Part shown: in pieces, positions 29,644 through 39,700 of the stretch
Layout: each line of letters begins with the position of its first letter
How positions within the stretch are numbered: position 1 is the first letter of the stretch
Source: Trichomonas vaginalis G3
Taxonomy: Eukaryota > Parabasalia > Trichomonadida > Trichomonadidae
Direction of reading: 5' to 3'
DNA length: 64,000 bases
Assembly: GCF_026262505.1 (NCBI RefSeq)
Contig: NC_067207.1
Span: forward strand, 20,614,082 to 20,678,081
Made by a program: the position numbers and the translations under genes
The notes under the pieces: generated by a model
The model's database searches: none
What the model saw: the letters and a program-made list of their open reading frames with translations, nothing else
What the model was told of the DNA's origin: nothing

Positions 29644-30144
29644 ATGGGAACAAAAGCATTAGCATTTGGAGCAAAAGCACTTGGAGCTTATGACGCAGTA
29701 AATAAAATGAGTGGAGGAAGGGTTTCAAAGACATTAGATGCAAATAAAGGAAAGATTGGAGGCTGGGTTGCAAAGAAGTTAAGATTAAATAAAATAGGGC
29801 TCATAAATAAAGCATCCAATTTGGTTGCGACTGAGTCAGAAAATGCTTTAGGAAAGGACGATGAGTTTGCAAAACACGCAAAAGACTTTAATGACCAGAT
29901 GAAATGTGAAACAATGCATTTAAATAGAGTCGATGGAACTAAAGAAAATGTTTCTTCTCCACTAGTAGTTCTTCCGTATGGTCCCTATGGAATGTATGGA
30001 AACCCTTACGAAAGACCATTTGACCCATTGACTGGTGGAAGTAACTGGTATCATTACGGACGAAGAAGAAAGACAGTCAAGTTGGAGACAGACGTGAAGA
30101 AAGCAACTAAAAAGAAACCAAGGAAGAGAGTTATAAAGCAATGA
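29644..30144 (+). CDS. Basic virion-protein-like gene of Polinton 1
   Basis: About 166 residues from the first ATG; the frame is open nine codons further upstream, so the start is uncertain. The N-terminus is a glycine/alanine-rich amphipathic stretch (ALGAMGTKALAFGAKALGAY), the middle is polar, and the C-terminus is very basic (RRRKTVKLETDVKKATKKKP). This layout recalls membrane-active or DNA-binding minor core proteins of adenovirus-like particles; inference only. Its stop lies in the right terminal repeat. Confidence 0.5.
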   Translation: MGTKALAFGAKALGAYDAVNKMSGGRVSKTLDANKGKIGGWVAKKLRLNKIGLINKASNLVATESENALGKDDEFAKHAKDFNDQMKCETMHLNRVDGTKENVSSPLVVLPYGPYGMYGNPYERPFDPLTGGSNWYHYGRRRKTVKLETDVKKATKKKPRKRVIKQ

Positions 30145-30152
30145 ATTCAACA

Positions 30153-30199
30153 GGGTAGAAAAGAGGGTAGTTATCGGGTTAGATCTAACCTTCTACCCT
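30153..30199. repeat. GGGTAG/CTACCC palindromic motif, copy in right TIR
   Basis: GGGTAGAAAAGAGGGTAG, then CGGGTTAGATCTAACC, then TTCTACCC. Strongly palindromic about AGATCT. Confidence 0.8.
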
Positions 30200-30336
30200 A
30201 AATTTATTTTTGTGCTATGTTTTCATACGCGTGAAGGTAGTGATATCATTAGCTTTTAAGTTTATTTTTATATTTTATTTTTTATTTTATTTTTAAGTTT
30301 ATTTTTATATTTTATTTTTATTTTATTTTTATATAA

Positions 30337-30621
30337 ATGACAGAACAAAAGCAACCCATACAAATCGAAAAATATAACAAACATACATTTAAACATTTAT
30401 TCTTCCTTCCTGAGTATAACATGTTCTTTACACTTCATCCTAGACCAGTTGACTATACACTGACTGTTTATAAAGATTGTCATGGTAGTTTTATAAAAAC
30501 TTATGATGATGAAGGTAAGTTAACAAGACTATGCATTTCAAAACTTGAGAAACTTTATGACTTCAAGTATGACTACAATAGAGTTAACATTGACGATGAA
30601 GATATTGAAGAAAATTTATGA
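30337..30621 (+). CDS. Polinton TIR-borne small protein (right copy)
   Basis: 94 residues, the partner of the gene at 15151-15435, same length and same ends. Differences are spread through the chain (for example HGSFIKTYDDEG against NSYIIKPYDDEG) but the frame and length are kept. TTTTATTTTTATATAA precedes the ATG. Confidence 0.75.
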   Translation: MTEQKQPIQIEKYNKHTFKHLFFLPEYNMFFTLHPRPVDYTLTVYKDCHGSFIKTYDDEGKLTRLCISKLEKLYDFKYDYNRVNIDDEDIEENL

Positions 30622-30814
30622 GAACGTTTATTTTTTCATTAGTGAGTTCGTTAGTGAGGTGAAATGGTTGGTGGTTTTGTAAATATTTAAGGTTAAGTTG
30701 GTTTTTGCGTTTGATTTGTAAAATATACGTTAACGGTTTTGTAAAGTGTCAAATTCACATATAATGGGTAAGGAGGCTCGCAGTGCCACCATACCCAACT
30801 AACCCATACTAACT

Positions 30815-32058
30815 TGTGTCATAGTTGATGGAGGAACAGCACAATTGGCTGCACTTACTGGTAAGGATAATTCCATCCTTGCCTTATCCAAGGTGCAATG
30901 GATGAAAGAATTCATTGTTGTACCCTGTATTTGCCACAGGGTACACAATGCTTATAAGGCGGCAATGAACCATCCAGCAATTTCACCATTGAAGGATCAA
31001 TTGCTGGAAGTTGCCGAAATATGCCGCCAGCATGTCGAGGTTTTGGATCAAGATGCCCATCCAATGTCGAAACAAGATGGGTATCCTTCATCTATCCTCT
31101 CCATTTTATCTGGACCAAGCGGGCGAAGGTGACATTATTCCATTCCATTCCTGACGGAACAGAAGATCTTTATAAGTGTTCCGTCATCTTCGCCAGCTTG
31201 GTCCTGATCTTCGAAGACCCGAAGTCTCCACTTTCCAGGGTCTATCCCTGCATCTATAATGCAATGAAGGCCCTGGAAGAGCTTGATGCCGAAAACAACA
31301 GATTCGCCAGAATCTTTAGGGACATCTTGCTTGAGAAGACCATTCATTCGCAAATGGGAGGCCTTTGGGCATTCGCATACATCATTACACCCAAAGGCCT
31401 CATGTTTGCTAGGAACAGTATCAATAGCAGAGAATTCCCTCCCCCAACAAGCGGCTACGTGAAGATGTTCCACTACCGGCAGAAAGAGGAAGACCCGATA
31501 GAAGATGTCAGGGAAATCTTCATGGGAGACGCCGCCGCTGAAGCAGAAGGAAACACCGAACCACCAGCACCCTCGTTGAAGCACAATTGGCCAGCCCAGG
31601 ATCTTAATAGATTCAATGAAGATCTTCATGAGCAGGAAGAAGTTCATGAGAGTAATGATGATACTGAGGGTGAAGAGCTCTGTGATTCTCCGATGGTTGA
31701 TGCTGCAATTAGCTGGTTCACAAGCGAACTCAAAAAAAGAGGACGTAGTGATGATGTGATTGATGATATAGTTAAACTATTTAAAGATATGATTGCCAAT
31801 AACAATCATATCTTTAAAACATCAAGAACTGTAAGTGGCTTGGACATTTTTGATTTTAATTTTAAAATCAATGATGAAAATTGGGGATTGTTCGCAAATA
31901 TATGCCTCCGCATAACTTGCTGCACTTGTGCGGAGGCAAGCTGTGAAAGAACAATCTCAGCCCAGCGTCTCATCTTAACTTGTTCAAATTTAAACATGAG
32001 TAAGGAATTAATGGACGCTAGGCTAAAGATCATGAAGGGAGCTAGTTGGAAAACATAG
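30815..32058 (+). pseudogene. hAT transposase, 5'-truncated and frameshifted
   Basis: The hAT family is shown by the end of the chain: SCERTISAQRLILT within the C-terminal dimerisation domain, with FDFNFKINDENWGLF before it. Upstream, VPCICHRVHNAYKAA reads in a different frame from RCPSNVETRWVSF, so there is a frameshift near 31020-31070. The zinc finger and N-terminal half are missing; the coding sequence is cut at the end of Polinton 1, and the missing part is not found on its other side. The segment 30900-31650 is clearly GC-richer than the host background, a possible sign of arrival from elsewhere. Confidence 0.85.
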
Positions 32059-32127
32059 TTGCTCTTGTCTTTGTAAAAATTATAAAATATTTTTTTTAAA
32101 TTGTATATACTTGTATGTTTATTCGAA

Positions 32128-32384
32128 ATGCACTGAGGTGGCCAGCCTCAGTGCATAGGTGTTTTTGTATTCATTCTTCGTTTTGAACGATTTTGTAATT
32201 TGATTTTGTTTTCGCATTTAACTTTGTTATGTATTGTATTGATTAGTGATACTATCCTATGTATTTCCAACTAGAATATGGTTGGCCAGACCATATTAGG
32301 ACCATACATAGGATATGCATCAACTAATTTTAAACCAATTGTGAATTCCATTGAAGGCCATTCAATGGAATCCACAATTGGTTT
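32128..32384. repeat. Three successive long palindromes centred on GGCC
   Basis: 32128-32156: ATGCACTGAGG...CCTCAGTGCAT around TGGCCA. 32254-32314: outer ATCCTATGTA/TACATAGGAT with inner ATATGGTTGGCCAGACCATAT. 32332-32384: outer AAACCAATTGTG/CACAATTGGTTT with inner ATTCCATTGAA/TTCAATGGAAT around GGCC. They follow the hAT gene and may be its subterminal repeats. Confidence 0.85.
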
Positions 32385-32414
32385 AAGTGTTGCAGTAAGC
32401 AACACTACAATTAA

Positions 32415-33448
32415 GGGTGCACCCGTATGTACGTTTATTTGAGAGGAGGAGGATTACCCTCTCAATTTTGAGGGATTCGTTAGTTTATTTTCTCGATGAA
32501 TATGCAATAAAATTTGATTTTTACCTTATCAATATACTTCATATAATATACACATGTTCATGTAAAAACTTTTTTCCAAAATCCTCAGGAATTAAGGGAT
32601 TTTTGAATTTTAAGTATTTTTTTCGATTTTTGTCGAAAAAAAATATTTTCAGAACAGCCTTAACGGCTAAGATTTAGGAACAATGTTAAGTATCAAAAAG
32701 AAAGGAGGTCTGATATAGACAACATATATCGTTGAAGGTTGAAAAAATCTCTAATATTTGAGCCCAAAATTTCAAATTTTAATTTTTTGAAAAAAGAGGC
32801 CACCCGTATGTACGTTTATTTGAGAGGAGGAGGATTATATTTTTGAAAGGGTGAAACATTATGAATATGTTAATTATATAATAATATGTATTATTATAAA
32901 AAAGAAAAAATAAAGCACGTTAAAATTTTTCTTTCTTGATTTTTTACAAAATCTACTTAGAATTATGCAAAATATGACTAAATAATTATAAATTTCAAGT
33001 TAAATTTTAATTTTGATAAATAATTTAAATTTCAAAATATCAAGTTCAGTTCGACTATGTATGTAGTAATTCCTCAATAAAGTGCCAAAACCCTATTAAA
33101 ATATTGAACATTTTCAACATTTTAATGTTTTTATTTAAAAATTTGATGGAATATGAGCTTCAAACAATTATTATGTAAAATAATTAAATATATGTATTTA
33201 TTCGTATTACAACCGTAGTAAGTCGATTCTTCCTTTCTTCTACTGAGATTTGAATTTGATTTCGAATTGTAAAGAGATTCAAAGGGAAAATACTAGCGGA
33301 TAAAAACTACCTCCATGAAAGGGTCATAATGGAGTCAAGTTGTATTTTTTGATATTTTTTGCTTTTCGAGCCTAAATAGGTAGCCAAGATAATGCCTAAA
33401 AATAAGGTTCTAAATTCTGAAGTTTACATGATCCTCTCGTGTGCACCC
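32415..33448. mobile_element. TTAA-flanked non-autonomous DNA element (piggyBac-like MITE)
   Basis: 1034 bases with inverted ends GGGTGCACCCG (left) and CGTGTGCACCC (right), flanked on both sides by TTAA (32411-32414 and 33449-33452), the target duplication of piggyBac-type transposons. It has no transposase. A 37-base block beginning CACCCGTATGTACGTTTATT occurs twice, at 32420-32456 and 32801-32837. Confidence 0.75.
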
Positions 33449-33452
33449 TTAA

Positions 33453-33711
33453 AGAAATGAAGTGTTTTAAAGAAGAATAAATATGATTTTATTCATTAAA
33501 ATTGAAAGGATAATAATTCAGAAATTTTGAAAGAAAGACGGCTTTTTTTAATTGAGTGATCTGAAATATAATCAATAAATATTATCAAATTAAAATAAAT
33601 AAGAGAATTATATAAAAATGTGTTTTTATTTTGAATAAGAATTCAAAAAATGGTTAAAAGTAAATTGTGGTTGAGTAGTGATCCAACTGCTCTACCTTAG
33701 AGTATTTCTCC
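33453..33711. other. Intergenic, nothing recognised
   Basis: AT-rich spacer between the TTAA element and the start of the satellite. Confidence 0.5.
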
Positions 33712-33790
33712 TTTGATTAATCCTCCTTAGATTAATCCTCCTCAGGTTATCCTCAGTCTATCCTCAGACTACTCCTCAGATTATCCTCGG
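33712..33790. repeat. Left fragment of the CCTCAG satellite
   Basis: Degenerate units (TTGATTAATCCTCC, TCAGTCTATCCTCAGACTAC) that match the large array at 36732-40850. The array is interrupted here by an inserted DNA element. Confidence 0.85.
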
Positions 33791-34192
33791 CAAACCCAAA
33801 TTTTAGCTAAAAGTGACAGGGAAAAAAACGTTTAGTATTAAAAAAAAAGACCGATGAGAGCTTCGTTCGAAATATAGAGGGAACTGAGAATGCGCAACCA
33901 TTCTCAGGGAATATTGGATGCTATTCCCGTTCCCTCTGTATGGAAAATTGAGGTTTTCAAAGGGAGTTAAAATAATATCAAATTTATACTAATTTACTTC
34001 AAAATACAAAAGTATTTGACAGCTAAAATTAGTTACTTTAGCAAGCCTATCAATACCCTTTTACGATTATTGCTACTTTTTCGAAATAAAATAAATTTAT
34101 TATCAAAAACCTTTTTTTTCTTAGTAAAAATAAACGAAATTTTTTACCTTATGAACTTTTGATGGAAATATGCAAATTTAAAATAATAAAGA

Positions 34193-34314
34193 AAGCCGCG
34201 AGCGAAGCGATCGGCTTAGTTCGAAGATTTTGATTCAAATCTTTGCTGATCTGTAATTCGCGGAAGCCGCGAGCGAATCGAGCGGCTTAGGTCTAAGATT
34301 TTGATTCAAATCTT
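34193..34314. repeat. Tandem pair of GC-hairpin plus AT-hairpin units
   Basis: AAGCCGCGAGCGAAGCGATC followed by GGCTT at 34193-34217, with AAGATTTTGATTCAAATCTT at 34224-34243. The pair is repeated 71 bases on at 34264-34289 and 34295-34314. The outer AAGCCG/CGGCTT and AAGATTT/AAATCTT stems are kept. Confidence 0.8.
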
Positions 34315-34330
34315 TGCTTATATTCCTTAA

Positions 34331-36595
34331 GGATACCCTTACATTGCGTAGTTAGAAAGAGAATATGATATTGTCATGATTGCTAAAGTTTTAGGCTCCA
34401 GAAATGAATATACATCAAACTGAAACAATTGATAAATTGAATGAACTTTTGAGAGGTTCTCAAATAAAAAAAATTATCTAATTTTTTACAATATTACTAT
34501 TATTTTATCCACATATGTATATATAGTAATTTGAGAAAACTTTTAGGAAAAAATAAGTTTAATAAAAATCTGAATTTTACTTGTTGTGGGATTGTTATTA
34601 ATTGACACTCCAGACGTATTACTAATAGTTATGCGTATGCAATTAAAGTATTTCTGATGGACAAAATGTGAGATTTATATCAGATAATTCATTTCTACTA
34701 TTAAGTTATTCATTTATGAGTTTGCACTTATTCGCACTAAATAAATAACTATTAAAAATTGTTTTAATTAATTGACACCATATAATAGAGTGAATTTTGT
34801 TTGATCAAACAACAATAGATGATAGATATAAAGCCAAGAAACTTGCTATTAATATGCTCTACTTGCTATTTCAATGTAAGTATGATATTTTCTAAATGTT
34901 TCGTTCAGATAACTTAGATATATTAGTCAAAATTTGAAATTTTAATAGCACATATATTAAAAATAATTATTATTCATAAAAGATTAATGAAATAGTAAAA
35001 AAAATCAATCAAATTATAAAAATACAACATTTAGAAGAATTCTTATTATCCTTCAAAAAGTCAGTATTTCTGCTGTAATTTTCTACAACATTGTAGTTAT
35101 TGCACTTTGTCTATGGATTTGTATATATGTTATATATAAATTATATATCTAAACTGCCCATAAGTGCAATTTTTATATAAATTGTTTATTTCTTTAACAA
35201 TTTCATATGAAATATGCTTTTTTAAGCGTATCAAAGCTGTGTTCTTAATGTGCATGGATATATCAAGAAAAATGTCGAAAAAAATGTGAATTCACAAATT
35301 CACTGAATTTTCACCGTTTTTTGAATTTTGCTACAGCACTAATATTAAATAATACTAAAATCTTCTGTCTTTGTAAAAGAATAAATTCTGACAAAAAGTG
35401 CTCGTTTAAATTTAATGATCATCTGTATGACTAAGTGGTAAAAAGTGTTTATGACCAAAAAAGGGTTACATGCTTAGTCTATTTTTCTGACAGGATACTC
35501 TAGATTTACATGATCTCTATTTCATATCTCCGTTTTTAGATTCTTCGACAGATTTTATGATAGAAAACCAAGATTAACAAATTTCCGGCATGTTAATGAA
35601 GAAATCTGCAGCTACCCTCAATATTATTTCAATAATCAGTATCGTTTCTCTTACAATTTATTTTTTTCTCAATAATTTAACAAGAAATAACAATACACAC
35701 TTGGTTTTACGTATAAAAGCTAAGTGTCGAACTTAATCAACTTTACTTACTTAGCAAATGAATATTTTTGTGGTTGCGAGTTCTGAATGCTGAAGTTTTA
35801 GATTTCTCTATAAATGATATCATTGCACTTACAATGTTGTTCCAGCCTATCGCATAAATCATAGAAAATCCAAAAAAAATAATATAAAGAAAATTCATTC
35901 ATGAAGTTCAAAAAAATACCGTGTAACATTAAAATTTGTTATGCATAATACATTTTAGCTATTATTGATTTTTTTAATTTTCGAGAAATTGAATGGTGAG
36001 TCCGATAGAGAAATTTTTAAAAATCCTAGTGCCTCATAGAAGTAATTTCCCTCGTCTCCCATACTTCCAAATAATATGCATATGACATAAATTTTATGCA
36101 TTACACAAGTGGCCAATAATATCTATAGAGTAAAAAATTAGAAATTTAATTTTTATATTATAGTTATATTTCAGATTTGCGAGCGTAACTTTTTTCTCCA
36201 TGGCATACTTGTTTTAAGAGCAAATGATCAAAATCGTCCTTCAATTATTGAAGGAGCTGATATCTTTTGAAAATTGAATTGAAAGGGTATTCAATTTTCA
36301 AATTTCCTCTCAATTGGAAACATATCAACTCTATGAATTAACATTATGTGCCTTCACAGTTTATCAGTCATATAAGGTGCTTATAAAGAAAAAAAGTTAC
36401 GCTCGCAAAATATGTTTTATATAGATTTCACATAAAATAATTATGTAATTTCTAAAAAGAATATTTTTGTTCTTGAATATTAAAGTGTATTGTAGTTTAA
36501 AAAGTTTTAAATATGTTGCTAAAATTTCAGGTTTATAGCTCATGTCTAGCATGACTTCTTCGTATGCGCAAAAAATCTGACACGTAAGGGTATCC
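34331..36595. mobile_element. TTAA-flanked element B, full copy
   Basis: 2265 bases with inverted ends GGATACCCTTAC (34331) and GTAAGGGTATCC (to 36595), flanked by TTAA at 34327-34330 and 36596-36599. It is non-coding. The segment 34331-36015 has an inverted partial copy at 61451-63136. Nested in element A and itself holding a 234-bp MITE. Confidence 0.85.
36176..36409. mobile_element. 234-bp MITE nested in element B
   Basis: TTTGCGAGCGTAACTTTTTT at 36176 and its reverse complement ending CGCTCGCAAA at 36409. The interior carries further inverted pieces (TTGAAAATTGAATTGAAAGG against TATTCAATTTTCAAA). No coding capacity. Confidence 0.75.
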
Positions 36596-36731
36596 TTAAA
36601 TTCTTTATGAAACTCGCAACAGTTCCATAAAAAATTTTAAATTCTAAACTGTCGAAATTACCGATCGGTAATCACACCCTTCATGAGTGTGTCACTTTTT
36701 ACATGCGTGTCACTTTTAGCTAAAATTCCCC

Positions 36732-39700
36732 CTACTCGATTATCCTCAGACGAGTCCTCAGATTATCCTCAGATTATCCTCATACTAGTCCTCAGACTAC
36801 TCCTCAGATTATCCTCAGACTAGTCTTCAGATTATCCTCAGACTACTCCTCAGATTATCCTCGAACTACTCCTCAGATTATCCTCAGACTACTCCTCAGA
36901 TTATCCTCGAACTACTCCTCAGACTACTCCTCAGATTATCCTCAGACTACTCCTCAGATTATCCTCGAACTACTCCTCAGATTATCCTCGAACTACTCCT
37001 CAGATTATTCTCAGACTACTCCTCAGACTACTCCTCAGATTATCCTCGAACTACTCCTTAGACTACTCCTCAGATTATCCTCAGACTACTCCTCAGATTA
37101 TCCTTAGACTACTCCTCAGATTATCCTCAGATTATCCTCGAACTACTCCTCAGATTATTCTCAGACTACTCCTCAGATTATTCTCAGATTATCCTCGAAC
37201 TACTCCTCAGACTACTCCTCAGATTATCCTCAGACTACTCCTCAGATTATCCTCAGATTATCCTCGAACTACTCCTCAGATTATCCTCGAACTACTCCTC
37301 AGATTATTCTCAGACTACTCTTCAGACTACTCCTCAGATTATCCTCGAACTACTCCTCAGATTATCCTCGAACTACTCCTCAGACTAGTCCTCAGACTAC
37401 TCCTCAGATTATCCTCGAACTACTCCTCAGATTATCCTCGAACTACTCCTCAGATTATCCTCAGACTACTCCTCAGATTATTCTCAGATTATCCTCAGAC
37501 TACTCCTCAGATTATCCTCGAACTACTCCTCAGATTATTCTCAGATTATCCTCAGACTACTCCTCAGATTATCCTCGAACTACTCCTCAGATTATCCTCA
37601 GACTACTCCTCAGATTATTCTCAGATTATCCTCAGACTACTCCTCAGATTATCCTCGAACTACTCCTCAGATTATTCTCAGACTACTCCTCAGACTACTC
37701 CTCAGATTATCCTCGAACTACTCCTTAGACTACTCCTCAGATTATCCTCAGACTACTCCTCAGATTATCCTTAGACTACTCCTCAGATTATCCTCAGATT
37801 ATCCTCAGACTACTCCTCAGATTATCCTCAGACTACTCCTCAGATTATCCTCGAACTACTCCTTAGACTACTCCTCAGATTATCCTTAGACTACTCCTCA
37901 GATTATCCTCGAACTACTCCTCAGATTATCCTCAGACTACTCCTCAGATTATCCTCAGATTATCCTCGAACTACTCCTCAGATTATCCTCAGATTATCCT
38001 CAGATTATCCTCAGACTACTCCTCAGATTATCCTTAGTCTTGTCCTCAGATTATCCTCAGACTAGTCTTCAGATTATCCTCAGACTACTCCTCAGATTAT
38101 CCTCAGATTATCCTCGAACTACTCCTCAGATTATTCTCAGACTACTCCTCAGATTACTCCTCAGATTATCCTCGAACTACTCCTCAGACTACTCCTCAGA
38201 TTATCCTCGAACTACTCCTCAGATTATTCTCAGACTACTCCTCAGATTATTCTCAGATTATCCTCGAACTACTCCTCAGATTATCCTCAGATTATCCTCA
38301 GACTACTCCACAGATTATCCTCCAACTACTCCTCAGATTATCCTCGAACTACTCCTCAGATTATCCTCGAACTACTCCTCAGACTACTCCTCAGATTATC
38401 CTCAGACTACTCCTCAGATTATCCTCGAACTACTCCTCAGACTACTCCTCAGATTATCCTCGAACTACTCCTCAGATTATCCTCAGACTACTCCTCAGAT
38501 TATCCTCAGACTAGTCTTCAGATTATCCTCAGACTACTCCTCAGATTATCCTCAGACTACTCCTCAGATTATCCTCAGATTATCCTCAGACTACTCCTCA
38601 GATTATCCTCAGACTACTCCTCAGATTATCCTCAGACTACTCCTCAGATTATCCTCAGACTACTCCTCAGACTACTCCTCAGACTACTCCTCAGATTATC
38701 CTCGAACTACTCCTTAGACTACTCCTCAGATTATCCTTAGACTACTCCTCAGATTATCCTCAGACTACTCCTCAGATTATTCTCAGATTATCCTCAGACT
38801 ACTCCTCAGATTATTCTCAGATTATCCTCAGACTACTCCTCAGATTATCCTCAGACTACTCCTCAGATTATCCTCAGACTACTCCTCAGATTATCCTCAG
38901 ATTATCCTCGAACTACTCCTCAGATTATCCTCAGATTATCCTTAGACTACTCCTCAGATTATCCTCGAACTACTCCTTAGACTACTCCTCAGATTATCCT
39001 TAGACTACTCCTCAGATTATCCTCAGACTACTCCTCAGATTATTCTCAGATTATCCTCAGACTACTCCTCAGATTATTCTCAGATTATCCTCAGACTACT
39101 CCTCAGATTATCCTCAGACTACTCCTCAGATTATCCTCGAACTACTCCTCAGATTATCCTCAGATTATCCTCGAACTACTCCTCAGATTATCCTCAGATT
39201 ATCCTTAGACTACTCCTCAGATTATCCTCGAACTACTCCTCAGATTATCCTCAGACTACTCCTCAGATTATCCTCAGATTATCCTCGAACTACTCCTCAG
39301 ATTATCCTCAGACTACTCCTCAGATTATCCTCAGATTATCCTCGAACTACTCCTCAGATTATCCTCGAACTACTCCTCAGATTATCCTCGAACTACTCCT
39401 CAGACTACTCCTCAGACTACTCCTCAGATTATCCTTAGACTACTCCTCAGATTATCCTCAGATTATCCTCGAACTACTCCTCAGACTACTCCTCAGACTA
39501 CTCCTCAGATTATCCTCGAATTACTCCTCAGATTATCCTCGAACTACTCCTCAGATTATCCTCGAACTACTCCTTAGACTACTCCTCAGATTATCCTCGA
39601 ACTACTCCTCAGACTACTCCTCAGATTATCCTCGAACTACTCCTTAGACTACTCCTCAGATTATCCTCGAACTACTCCTTAGACTACTCCTCAGATTATC

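Larger units (their letters stand above)
14958..30814. mobile_element. Polinton 1 (Maverick-type virus-like element)
   Basis: About 15.9 kb bounded by inverted repeats that both begin AGTTAGTAT. It carries the Polinton set: protein-primed DNA polymerase B, packaging ATPase, double-jelly-roll-type major capsid protein, minor-capsid-like proteins and a KilA-N protein, plus many small unknown genes on both strands. I do not recognise an integrase or Ulp1-type protease. The two terminal repeats differ at several positions per 60 bases, so it is not a fresh insertion. It is mostly open but has a few breaks (about two to four). The six bases outside the ends do not match, so no target-site duplication is seen. 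Confidence 0.93.
30131..30814 (-). repeat. Polinton 1 right terminal inverted repeat
   Basis: About 680 bases matching 14958-15610 in reverse complement, including the small gene and the palindromic motif. The outermost bases read AGTTAGTAT on the minus strand at 30814. It is longer than the left copy, mainly by extra TTTATTTTTATATTTTATTT runs near 30255-30335. Confidence 0.9.
33799..36727. mobile_element. DNA element A with 20-bp TIRs, inserted in the satellite
   Basis: AATTTTAGCTAAAAGTGACA at 33799-33818 is repeated exactly in reverse complement at 36708-36727, and satellite units lie just outside both ends. The 2.93-kb interior has no gene; it holds two tandem double hairpins (34193-34314) and a nested TTAA element (34331-36595). 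A target duplication is not clear. I cannot assign a superfamily. Confidence 0.7.

Noticed and set aside
14951-30820. A six-base target-site duplication for Polinton 1
   Set aside because: TAAAGC and TGTGTC do not match, and shifting the border by one or two bases does not help.
31135-31647. 170-codon minus-strand frame in the hAT gene
   Set aside because: Antisense shadow of the GC-rich transposase frame.
32417-32677. 86-codon frame in the GTGCAC-ended TTAA element
   Set aside because: AT-rich random-looking product; it crosses the 37-bp repeat.
38040-38717. 225-codon open frame inside the satellite
   Set aside because: It is a translation of the 11/12-bp repeat (SDYPQTTP-type), with no support as a gene.
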